This document shows, piece by piece, positions 12,915-23,741 of a stretch of 64,000 nucleotides of DNA. The DNA is taken from assembly GCF_041296385.1 (NCBI RefSeq), contig NC_091013.1, positions 34,942,001 to 35,006,000 on the forward strand. Direction: 5' to 3'. Numbering within the stretch: the stretch's first letter is position 1; each line of letters opens with the position of its first letter. The notes beneath the pieces were generated by a model that was given only the letters and a program-made list of their open reading frames with translations, made no database searches and had not been told where the DNA came from. The DNA comes from Aphelocoma coerulescens. Its lineage: Eukaryota; Chordata; Aves; Passeriformes; Corvidae. Made by a program: the position numbers and the translations under genes.

Positions 12915-14019
12915 TGACCTCCAACTACACTAACTCCTTCCGGAATGACAGAGCTGGGACTGCACACACAGCACTTGAGGTATGACACATTCTAGCATAA
13001 TATGGTGGCAAAAAGTCTGTCTTGCTCTCACTGATAATGCTTTTCTGATGTTTTGGCTCAATGGCACATTCAGGGCTTGGGAGTTCCCCTTCTGTTCTCT
13101 TTTTTCCCTGTGAGGAATTGTCCCCGTATATGTTGCCGGGGCGACAAATTGCTGGGTGCTTGAGAGGAACAAAGGACCTGGCCAGGAGGGAGGAGCCCAG
13201 GGGGGCTACTCTGTTTCACCTGGGTGTGCGGCTAGGGTGTGTGCTCTGCATTCAGACAGAGAGAGGCTGCTGCCATCTCGTCAGCACTGGAGACTTCTGC
13301 TTTTTTGGCTGCCTTCCTTCTACCGGAGAGACCCCGGGATTCCAAGCCCACCTTCCCTGCCCCATTGCGAGCCGGGCAGCGGCCGCCCTGCCCCCACCAT
13401 TGCTTTGAGCCTTCGCTACTCTGTAGCCCTGCTCACCCTGCCTGCCCAGACCTCCAGGGGCTCCCACAGCAGCTCCACAGTTTGGATACATATCATCTGC
13501 CACCCGGGATTTGTGCTCCTCCCTGCTGTTCCAGCCTGCTGCTCCCGAGGGTCCGGCCAGACACCGGGATCGGCTGCCCAGCGGTTTGTGAAGCCTTTGT
13601 TCCATCCCTTCCCGGGATCCCAGGGCGCCAGTGCCGCGTGTTACCCGAGCTCGCTCCGGAGCGCCCCCTGCAGCCGCGGGGGAACCATCGCACCTGCCCT
13701 GCTCACCGGGAGCCGCCAGCGCCCCTGCCGGCTGCGAGCGGAACTGCACCCGAGGGGAAAGGGCCCGACAGCCGAGAAGGCTGGGACTGGGTTTGTGTTT
13801 GCTGTTACTGCCATGGTTATTGCTGCTTGTTTGACTTGTTATACACATATAGATATATAATAGTAAAGAAATGTTATTCCTGTTCCTCATATCTTTGCCT
13901 GAAAGCCCCTTAATTTTAAAATAATAATAATTCAGAGGGAAGGGGGTTGCATTTTACCTTTTCATTTCAAGGGAGACTCGTGCCTTCCTTGGCAGACACC
14001 TGTCTTTCAAACCAAGACA
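12915..14019 (-). mobile_element. Solo LTR of an endogenous retrovirus, minus strand (songbird LTR resembling TguLTR5 type)
   Basis: On the minus strand the element starts at 14019 with TGTCTTGGTTTGAAAGACAG, a start I associate from memory with a common passerine LTR family, and ends at 12915 with GGAGGTCA. It therefore has TG...CA ends over 1105 bp. The 4 bp outside each end are identical (GGTA at 12911-12914 and at 14020-14023, plus-strand reading), which fits a short target duplication. The centre (about 13320-13790) is GC- and CpG-rich, unlike its neighbours. The T-rich part near 13850-13990 carries the conserved block 'aaagccccttaattttaaaa' and a run of 'ataataataatt'. No retroviral genes flank it. 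Several long frames (up to 234 codons, for example 13156-13860) result from the GC-rich composition. The family name and the left edge are less certain than the right edge. Confidence 0.75.
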
Positions 14020-14079
14020 GGTACCCAATATTATTCCCTGTTGCATATTTCACTGTCATTTGAGACAATGACTTAGAAA

Positions 14080-14340
14080 ATCAGCCAGTGATGATTCCAA
14101 GGTCTCTTTTTGGTAGTTGAAGCTCAGTTACAGCTGGCATTTACAGCTCAGGTTTCAGTGTCCTACAAACATGATTTAGATTACAATTCCTGAGATGCAT
14201 CATCCTGCATTTCTTGGTGCTGGAGCTCATCTGCCCCCTTTTTTCCAACTCATTCAGTTTGGTGAGGTTTTCCTGGGGTTTTTACAGACAGTGATCTGTT
14301 GCCCATCCAAGACAGACTTGCAGTTTTTACTGTGCATCTG
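14080..14340 (-). mobile_element. Old CR1-type LINE fragment, antisense
   Basis: Three blocks in the right order match the amniote CR1 text as read antisense: 'gatgattccaaggtctcttt' (about 14089), then 'tgcatcatcctgcatttctt...gagctcatctgccc' (14194-14236), then 'ccaactcattcagtttggtgaggt' split at 14246-14269, followed by 'ttttacagacagtgatctg'. There is no open frame. It lies about 60 bp beyond the end of the minus-strand LTR, so the LTR may have inserted at its edge. Edges are approximate. Confidence 0.65.
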
Positions 14341-16604
14341 CTTTCCCACATCCTTGCAGAACACAGCCAGCACTGGCACGGGTGGTTGGTGGGCAGAACT
14401 GGAGGCAGAGCCATGGCTTCCAGACCCCTCCAGGCCCTTCAGTACATGGGAGTTACCCTGGCCTCTGTGCCCTCTTTACACTTTGGGCCACAGGATCTCA
14501 CTAATCCCCTGGGCCTTCTTCCTGCCAAGGCTGCCTTTGGGGAGCTCCTTATCATACTCTTTGCTTTCTTTTCAGCTATTCTTGTTTATTTACTTTCAGC
14601 TTGCTGTGTATATGGGTTTTACTGTTCTTCTTTTCTTGGCCAGATTTCCTTTTGGTTTTTTTTCTTTTTTTTTTTTCCATGCTTTTCTATGTGATAGCCT
14701 GCACAACTTCCCAGTTAAGGCTTGAAGGGATTTTCTGGACTGCATTGTTTTCTTTCTGAATTGTGGTACACTTTTTACCTGGCTTCTAGCACTTAATTTT
14801 CAACAGCCTCCAGGCTGCTCCTAGGCTTCTTTTGTTTTGGAAAGCTGTTTTTATGAGGTTTTTGCTCTTTTATTTGTTCTTTTTTGACCAGTTACCCCAT
14901 TGTTTACACAGTTTCTCTTCTTGAAATTCAGTACTGTAGTCATTATTCTGTCCTGCACATCACTCTAGATTATATCCAAAAGACCCTCCTTTCTTGTGAC
15001 TTCAGAGGTTTTTGTTCCAGGAAGCAGCCATCTACTGTCTCCAGAAAATTTATCTCCTGGCTCATTTTTCAGTACTGATGTGTAAAAGCACATGTAATTT
15101 TTGTTCTCTTGCTTAATATTGCTCAAGAAAAGTCAAATGGTGGTCTAATTTGCCTTTATTTTTTAATGCAGTTGTGGCTTTTTCCCCTCTTGGCCTTTTC
15201 AGAGATTCACTGGACACTAGACAAATCCAATTTGTATGTTGCATTATTCCAAGTGTTTTTCAATATCTATGCATTGTCTCCTGTTTCTAGTTTAGAAAAC
15301 CTCATAGATAAGTGTTAAGTTACAGTGACACCTTGTGAAGTCTTGTCCCTTTGTGTGCAAAGGCCAGGTACTGTGCCATCACAAGAAGTTATCTGAGTGT
15401 CTAATGGTTGATTCTCCACCGTCATCAGCTGTTTCTTTCTCACTCCTCTGCCAGAGAAGCAAGGGCAGAGCAAGATGACACTAACGTCAGGCGGAGTAAA
15501 GGGTCTCATCCAAAAAAACTAGAACTGTCCCTTGGGATCTAGTCCCAGGCATCCCAGCAGACTCACATTTGCTTGACACACAGGGTCAACATCGTAGGAA
15601 TGCAAACCAAAAGCTTCACGCCCTTTCTGGTCTTTCAGGACACAACATTTTTTGAATTTTTTTTTCTTCCTTGTACTTTTCCTGAGCAAGACTTCCCTGC
15701 AGTTGTCTCCTTTGCTACTGGCAGCAGTATAGCATTTCTGCAAAAGCCAGTGTCACTCAGGGACTGCATATAGCACTGCCATATTGGTGAGTCTGACCAG
15801 GAAAATAATAATCTGGTGGCACAAATCATTGCATATATGGGTCATTGACTACAGTCAGAAAAGTTTAATTGACTTTCCGAACTATTTCTATCTGAAAAAT
15901 TTAGAGAGCAGCTCAGAATTTCTACCCACTCTTTACATATATTAAGCAGTTCATTAAAACCAGTTTAATTTCTCAGTTTGATGCAATAAGCCCCTTATCT
16001 AAGAGACTCTTATGTTCCTCTGTACTATTTTTTTCTTGTTTGCACCATCCTCTCTATTCTCAATATGTTAGACATAAAGTCCTAATTCAGTAGTTCTTGA
16101 AATAGATAGGAGCATGCCAGAAATTTTTTATCCATCACTTAACATAATTCTGTAATATTTTATACAAGGATGTCCTTGTTCTCTGCAACCACATGATGAG
16201 TGAGAAATTAAAGCATGGGGTTTTCCGAACAGCATTAACTGCAATTCCTGCAAATTCACATGCCTTTGCCAGATGCAATGTCTGTGACTCTTTCTGAAAT
16301 GTGCCTGCAACAGAAAAGCATACTCTATATGGAAGAAAAATCCCACAGTTGTATAGAAAAAAAATATCCCCACTGTAAACATTAGGAAATGACAAATACT
16401 CTTAGGACATATTTATGTATCCAAAACAATATCAATTATTAAAGCAAAAGGGGAAAAAAACCAAAATTTAACTAAAAATAATGCTGAGTGTTTAATAGAT
16501 TTGTTTAATAGTAATAAACAAATAACCCATGAATACTTTAAAACAGTTAGTGTTGCAGGAAGCAGACACCCAGAAGATTTTATTAAATATTCAAACATTT
16601 ATGG
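14341..16604. other. T-rich DNA without recognisable gene
   Basis: No exon seen. A T-rich tract lies at 14649-14676 and pyrimidine-rich sequence continues to about 15100. Frames of 131-176 codons at 14195-14725 are Phe/Leu-rich products of this T-richness. A short A/T-rich hairpin-free stretch follows to 16.6 kb. Confidence 0.6.
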
Positions 16605-16745
16605 AGTGTGCTCTAGAGGTTAGAGCAGAGGCCTGACAGTCAACAGCGCTGCCTTATATCCCTGCTCTGCTGCACATCTTTCCTGGAGTAAGCAAATCAC
16701 CATACTCATGGCTGTTCTTGTGCTGTAGTGGGGATGGAATTGTGC
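16605..16745 (+). mobile_element. MIR-like tRNA-derived SINE fragment
   Basis: The sequence 'gtgctctagaggttagagca' at about 16608 matches the 5' tRNA-like head of MIR-type SINEs (box A region). It is followed by the 'ggcctgacagtcaa...' and 'tccctgctctgctgcaca' blocks and by worn traces of the core ('gagtaagcaaatcacc', 'tgtagtggggatgg'). Box B is degraded, so it is not a transcribed tRNA gene. MIR-type SINEs are old in amniotes, and this copy is correspondingly eroded. Confidence 0.65.
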
Positions 16746-17827
16746 TGGCCAAGCTTTGTGTCAGCTGTGCTGAGGAGCAGGTGCCAGTCTCAGTTTTGCC
16801 ACAGGAGTCTGTGTGATGACAAAATGCCCCATGACAATGTGTTTCTGGGACACCTCTGTGTCATCCTGAGCCTGTCTCTATTCCTATCAGCTCTTTCATT
16901 TCTTGCACAAGAGGCAAGTGTAAAGTTGTGTTATACTTCTGCAGACTGCTGAGGTCCGGGCATAGGCTTTGGCCACTTTTATCCCACTAAGGCAACAACC
17001 AGGAGTATAACCATCCCAGAATATATGACAGATCTCATATAAGCCCAGTCTTGGGCTCATGAGCTGATGCTGTTGCATGAATGAGATCTCAGTGCCAGGA
17101 AGACCAAAACACATGAGGAAAGGGGAGAGGAAACCCACTGGCACCAGGAGTTCAGAATACCTGATTGGTGCTCACGATAAATGGAAACAGGTCCAAAAAA
17201 GCTGCATGAGACAGTTTCCACCTTTTCTCCTGCTTGCTGAGATGAGGAAAGCATGAACAAACAGCACACGTTGTGCTACTGGTAGCTTTACAAGTGGGGA
17301 ACTGGAGTAATGATCCTGCTCTACATTTGAAGACAATACCCACTGATGATTTTCCTGCATCTTCCTTTGCAATCTGAATATATGCTTCAACTAACCTTAA
17401 AACTGGTACAGGAATCATTTTAATGCTACGTTTATAAATGAATTATGTGTGGGATGTGAATTAATTAGTAGGATGAGGGTCCATAAATATCCAGCAACTT
17501 CACAAGGATCTTTGTGTTTCATAAGAAGATCTGAGTCCCAAGTTTCCAGCTCTCCCTGGGTGCATAATCAGTAAATATCAAATGAGCTACCCTCGTGGAG
17601 TTATGAATATTAGAGAAAAAGGACAGGTGGACTATCACATCTTGCTCAGAATTTTGGTTTCTCTCAACAATGCATGGTTCTCCCAAGATGTTACATAGGA
17701 GGGTGTCAGTACTGTCCATGACTGGCACAAATTCCAAAGGGTAAAGCATGCTCTGAGGATACTGAGGTTGCACCCACCCCTGCTCAGGTGTTGGTACCCT
17801 GAGAGATGTGCTTGAGGTCAGAGTTGT
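16746..17827. other. DNA without recognisable gene
   Basis: Several overlapping minus-strand frames of 70-104 codons (16896-17833) show no domain. No confident repeat seen. Confidence 0.6.
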
Positions 17828-17976
17828 GCTCATCCTCTGCCCCCCGGGCCCTGCCTTTTTCTCTGTAAGTCTTCCCCCAGAGAGAAGGTCTTAGCAAGTT
17901 TCTTTTGTTTCTTTAGAAAACATCTTAAGGCAGTATGCAAGGCATGCATTTTTACTTTCACAGAAAGGTAAAAGAG
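17828..17976. repeat. 149-bp direct repeat, copy 1
   Basis: Runs from 'gctcatcctctgcc' to 'ggtaaaagag' and is repeated at 18794-18942, 966 bp downstream, with only about five differences (two C/T changes in the 'ccccccggg' part and a small change at 'tttcacagaaagg'). Both copies carry 'tctttagaaaacatcttaag' and 'gcaaggcatgcatttttac'. The sequences outside the two copies do not match each other. Confidence 0.97.
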
Positions 17977-18793
17977 GGCTACACTCAAGAGTGAAACTCT
18001 TGCCCCCATATCATAGGTCCAAGTAAAACATTGTCCTCTTATCTTAGTTCATTTAGCCTGTCAGTTGATCTTCACAGAAAAAAAGTGAAGCAGAAAAGAT
18101 GGCAGCAGAAAAGATGTGAACATTGAGGAAGATGTCCTCAGAGCTTTCTAAAAGTCATTTATTGTCCTCACAGATTCCAACCTAATTTTCCTTCTTGCAG
18201 GTGACTATGATTGAGGTGACTGATCCTAACAGATTTTAAATCTAGGGGAAAAATACTCAGCCTTTGAATTGTTTGGAGGTATTGGAGGACCCATAGTAGG
18301 GTGCTGTATGAGCAGGTGGGCATACCCTGAACAGGGACAGCTATAAACTGGGTCAGATGGTGATTCTGTGGAGAAATTTCTAATGAAACAGACTGATTTA
18401 TTTTCTTGTGACATCTCTAAGCCAAGGCACCCCAACACTCAACACTATGAGCTCTTAAAAAACAAAAGTGGCATTGAAGAATTAATGGTTCAGATGTGGG
18501 ACCAGCACCAGCAGGTGAGTCTAAGAAGTGAACTGAGGGTTGTGGGGGTGGCCCTGCAAAGTCACAATGGCACAACAGCAGAAACCCTGGTGAGCTTGCC
18601 ATGGACTCACTTGTGACATGGGTGAAACTGTGAAATGCAACTTCTTTTGTATCTAGGCAGGGAATGGAGGGCATAATATTTTGTGGCTGCTCCATAGCCA
18701 ACCACTTTACTGCATTAGGATAGTGCCCATTAGGCCTCTTGTGAGTTCCACAATCAACCACTATTAATGGTAAAAAAAGAAGCCAGTTCCACA
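17977..18793. other. Spacer between the two 149-bp direct repeats
   Basis: 817 bp of unrelated sequence containing a short local duplication of 'gcagaaaagatg' at about 18091-18117. A minus-strand frame of 148 codons (18417-18863) runs into the second repeat copy and has no recognised domain. No tRNA-like primer site or polypurine tract is evident, so the structure does not read as a miniature LTR element. Confidence 0.6.
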
Positions 18794-18942
18794 GCTCATC
18801 CTCTGCCCTCCTGGCCCTGCCTTTTTCTCTGTAAGTCTTCCCCCAGAGAGAAGGTCTTAGCAAGTTTCTTTTGTTTCTTTAGAAAACATCTTAAGGCAGT
18901 ATGCAAGGCATGCATTTTTACTTTCAGAAAAAGGTAAAAGAG
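18794..18942. repeat. 149-bp direct repeat, copy 2
   Basis: Second copy of the 17828-17976 unit in the same orientation, identical in length and about 97% identical by eye. It is preceded by an A-rich stretch ('ggtaaaaaaagaagcc'), which copy 1 lacks. Confidence 0.97.
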
Positions 18943-20244
18943 AAGACAAAATCCTTGTTTTCTTGTAATCCAGATTCTAAGTAGATTTAATGGCCCTGTT
19001 AGTGCTGGGCAAAATTAAGACCTTATGAAACATGTTACAAAGTACCTTTGTAGATCTCATTTTCAATAAAAAAAGGGTTTAGGTCATGCTGAACAATCTG
19101 CAACTTATTAGCACTTTGCCTTCAATAGGTTACCTTTCATGGTATAATACTCTGTTTTCATTAAGGATTGAATCCAAAAAGGCTATATTTTTAGACCTCA
19201 AGCAAAATATATTACTGATATTGTAAGCACAAAGATAAAGGAACACAAAACACAACTACAAAACTCGTTTCTTACACAAATCTGTCAGATTCAATGCTTT
19301 TCTCTAAATGCAGTGATCATTACAAGAACAGCTTGTACTCTTTAAACTTGAAATGTTAGGTGTAAAATTTGTTGTCCAGCCAGGAAAGAAATGGGGAAAA
19401 AAAAAAAAGCAATAAACAAAAATAAACAGAAATTGCAGACTTTGACATGTTCAATCTGCTTGCTCTACATCTCAGAATCATGAACACCTGAGAAGAAAGA
19501 ATATGAGGTAATGTAAAATTTAGTCTACCCAGATTTTAATAGATAAAAATATGCTACCTACCAGTTGTATCAGTTTTTTTATTTCTTTGTGAGTCCATTT
19601 TGTTTCAGCTTTGGTCAAGGAATAATTTTGATATTAATAAAAAGCTCTCCTCATCTTTTGTAACAGCAGTTACTTTGAAACATAAAAACCTGACACTATG
19701 CTCACATTTCTTAAAGATTATTCCACCATATGGACTTATTATTATTTTTCACTGGTCATTTTCTTTTGAGTGCTTGTCTGGTCCAGCCTCTTCTAGGACA
19801 GACTTTATAGAGAGAAGAAAGAATCTTCTCCATAGAAGGGAAGGAGAAGGACAAAGGGTAAGTAATCTTCTCCTGCTTCGTCCTTTGCAAAAGTGAGATA
19901 ACACCTCTAAACCTTCTACTGTACAAAGTACACTTGTTCCTTTAGGAGTAATACATTATTTGTTTTGACTAAACAATCCTCCCAGGTGATGAGTCACATG
20001 CAAGCAGTTGTATTTGCATGGGATGCATTGATAGACATTTGTGCACTGTGGACTAAAGGAAGTACCAGTCGATGTAGTACAATAGTATCTGTCAGGAGAG
20101 AAAAAAGTTGAAATTCTCTACAGCTCTGCTTTGTAATGCAGCCTGAAAGCAGAAATCAGAATTACCTTCAGTCCTCTGTGCCATAAACAGTGGCAAGGAA
20201 TTTCAAGCACCAGCATTTTTTCCTTATTTCAATGATGTTCAGGG

Positions 20245-20262
20245 GTGTATATATATATACAC
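20245..20262. repeat. Perfect 18-bp palindrome
   Basis: 'gtgtatatatatatacac' equals its own reverse complement. It is a TA-repeat core capped by GTG/CAC. Confidence 0.95.
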
Positions 20263-23200
20263 TTTTTTGGGTTTTTAATTTTTTTTTTTATTCAGGAATA
20301 AGGTCTTGGAAACTGATACACTATGTCTTCCCTGTTAGTGGACTAAGATGACATAAAAGACACCCCCACCCACTTTACTTCTCAAAAGAACAGATATGGG
20401 GAGATATTCTCAGTTCTCTGCATCTCACAAGTGGACTACAGGCACTGGAGGATAATCTTCCTAAACCATGTTGAAGGAGATATCAGCAACAGTCTTCAGC
20501 AATGCTCAGTTATTAGAATAGGCTGAAGAAGCTGACAACATGCTGGTCCTCCTTCAGACCACCAGCAGTTTTGATCTGAGCACTGTTCCTCCCATCACCC
20601 ACAGAGCACCCCCTGCACCTGCTCCTCTGTGAATCTGTCTTTTGGAATGGGGTTGTGAAGTACACGTGACTTCAGATTTAGCTAATCCTGATGTCACGTG
20701 AAAAGCCAGCAGTTCTTGCCCTACTAGAGACACATCTCTTTCTGCATCCTCGCAGTATGTTTGCCATTCTCATGTCAGTGTCTCTCTCATATTGCTCATT
20801 CTGGGGTTAAACAGACTGTGAATAAAACACACACAAAAAAGCTCAGTATATGAACTTTGGTCAAAAGTATGAAATCTAAGGGTGGGTAGTCTCTAAGTGA
20901 TATCTACAGTCACTCAAGAATCAGTTTTAGAGCTCTGAACTGGAATAAGTCCTGCACTTAATGTTGCCCATTCCTCTTCCTTCTTCATCTTCTGAGCAAT
21001 AGATTTCTGTTGCTTGCTTTGTTTTACTAACCATTTTCACATGCCCTATCAAATGAGTTATGAAAGTTATGATTAAATAGAGCTATCAAATTTCCCTTTC
21101 TTACTAAGCAAGTGCTCTTAGAAGAGGGAGGTAAGTGGTTGATTTGGAGTGATCTACCATTCTTAATTTTATCCCATTTTTAATTTACCTCACTGGCTTA
21201 CTTGTTCTTCTGTTCAAAATACATTAACAATACCACTACATTAAAGATCAGCAGTTCATTGATTAATGTTTTGATTTCATGGTTTGTGGTTTGATTTGGT
21301 TGGGGGGCATTGTTGGCTTTGTTTTCTGTTTGGATTTTAATAGAACAGGAATCAAAGGTAATTTCAAATGTTAAATCCACTATTGAAAACAGTAGTACAT
21401 ATTAATATTGTAAAATAGGTAATGTTTCTTTATAAATTGCATGTGGAATGTACAAATTTGACCACTGTATTAATGTCTGAGTGATGAACAGGTAGATGAT
21501 TTATATGAGAGATTTCATTGTGGAGAAGGAGAATTTTAATTCTGTTTCCATTCTCAGCAGATTGGAAATGATTTCTCATCATACTGTGGATTTTAACTGG
21601 TGTATACATCCTTGAAAGTGATAATCATACACGTTTGGGAAATTACTCCCATAAATGTTATTCCATTCAAGAATCTTATGTTTTAAGTATCATGTTCAGC
21701 ACATATTGGAAAGAAGGTTGCAGTTAAAATATGGAAACATCATTTGTATTTAATCACGCAGTTGGGAGTAGTTATAGTAACTAAGTAGATGCAGACAGTT
21801 TAAAATGCACAGATTGTTACTGCAACCTAGCTTGCCACGGGCACTTTTTCCCTTTGATAGCTCAAGTGCCGAATAAATAAAGTACAATCAATGCTAAGAA
21901 CTGGTTGAAAGAGCCATTCCATGTAGGTTATGCTGTCAGTCCTGGTCCACACAGCTTAGGTATGATAGTGTGAAAACAAAGGGCATATGGGCAGCTTTAT
22001 TGCTGCCTTTTGCACCTTGTCTCTGGCATCCAGAGGGCACAGCAGCAATTTCACCAGGCTTAGCTGGGTTCCCCTTTGTGCCTGGGTGTTTTTTACAGCA
22101 GATGGAAGCTGGGCTAGGATATTTGCCATGTCTCCAAGCATCTGTGCGATGCCAGCTGCATGCACGGGGTCAAAGGTGTGACAGGGTGGCTCTTGTACTG
22201 GGTCTCACCTGGCAATTTCTGTTCAGCAGCTTTTTGTTCACACACTGTTTAATTCAGTGTTTGACAAATATTGGAAAATAAACATGTGTTTTTCCAGGAA
22301 TCATTCAGGGACTGAGTTTAAAAATTAAATTAAACTGGAACCGGAAATGATTTTCTTAAATATTGTCAATCTACAGACACAGATACAACAGTGGTCAAAA
22401 AACAAATGCATAGACCTTTTTTTCTTATTAAATTTACATAAAAACTGTCAGAATAAGGATGTTTGGTTATTAAATCTTAATAGACTTTCTCAATAGAAAT
22501 AATACAAAATATATGCTGCTATATATACATATTGTGTATATGTTCTGATACGTGTGCAGATACCTGCACATGCAAGAAAGCCCTACAAAGGAGGAAGAAA
22601 ATGATTCTGTGTTTGTATGAATACAATGTAATTTGTTGTAAGGCACTTACATACTGCAGAAGTGGCCATCAGAGAAAAGATGAAGCTAGACAAATCTACC
22701 TGTACATGCACAGTAACATGCCTAGTTGTTAAAGGCTCACTTATGCAAGCTTCCTATAAAACACTGAAACACATCTATGCCCTTCTACTATGGCAGAATT
22801 GTTGATACAAAATTTGCTGTCTCCTACACTATTGTTACACATGATGTTTGTTTTTCCTTCCCTCCTTTTCCAAGGTATAAATGAACTGCTTATGTGGAGT
22901 TCAGTAACATAACTGTACAAAATTAGTGACAAAGAGAAATGTCAGAGTTGATATTCCTGACACAGCCTTTTTAACTCTTGTTATGTCTTAGGTTTGCATA
23001 TCAGAGATCGAATAATGCAGCAGTCCAAGATCCCAGGAGGCTCTCACTACCATTGTCTTTTAGGTTTTTAGCCTGTGGCCTTGATTGAAAGGAGAGCTTC
23101 AATTGGGACTACTCATTCATTATTATTAAAAAATGGGCATCCTGGCATGCCTCTGTGAGGAAAAAAAAAAGAAAAAAAAAGGAGAGGAGTTTAAAATATT

Positions 23201-23717
23201 TGCTCTCTGTTCCTATGTAAAAACTTCTTAGATGGAGTTTGGCAATTGATGTCGAAGTAGAGTTAGACAGCCTTTGAAACACCTACCTAGTTCACGAACA
23301 TTATGGAGGATCTAGTTCACTGCAGTTTAGATTCATAGACAGCATTTTGCTTTTCTGTGATCAAAATGCCTGTACAGTTTCAAGGGCTTATCATCAGAGT
23401 TGAATCCACACAGAGCCTAACCTAGGAACAGCCAAGAAAAGCATACATTTGAAGGGCTTTGATGCTCCATCACATAGCCATTCAGTGGCTATAATGGAAG
23501 AGGAGTACATGACAGACTTTGGTCGTGCCTGTCATTCATAAATCTCAGTAACATATACCAAGTGTTCCAGATTTTACAGGGCAATTGTGCCAGTACCTCA
23601 TACGGCTGCAGAATGAACTCTCACTGCTTTAATCATGTACATTATTTTTCTTTACTCATATTACTGAAGATATATATATGCTAAAATTAGATTATTTTAT
23701 TTTCAAGGAGATCTCTT

Positions 23718-23741
23718 TAAATTATGTATTTACATAATTTA
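23718..23741. repeat. Inverted repeat, 11-bp arms
   Basis: Arms 'taaattatgta' and 'tacataattta' are separated by two T, giving a 24-bp cruciform-capable AT-rich element. Confidence 0.9.

Noticed and set aside
13156..13913. Open frames of 234, 224 and 212 codons on both strands
   Set aside because: They overlap each other in several frames inside the GC-rich body of the minus-strand solo LTR and have no retroviral or host domain. Stop codons are rare there because of composition.
17828..18942. Interpretation of the direct repeats as a miniature LTR (TRIM-like) element
   Set aside because: The repeat ends are not TG...CA, no target duplication is visible outside them, and no primer-binding or polypurine site is evident in the spacer.
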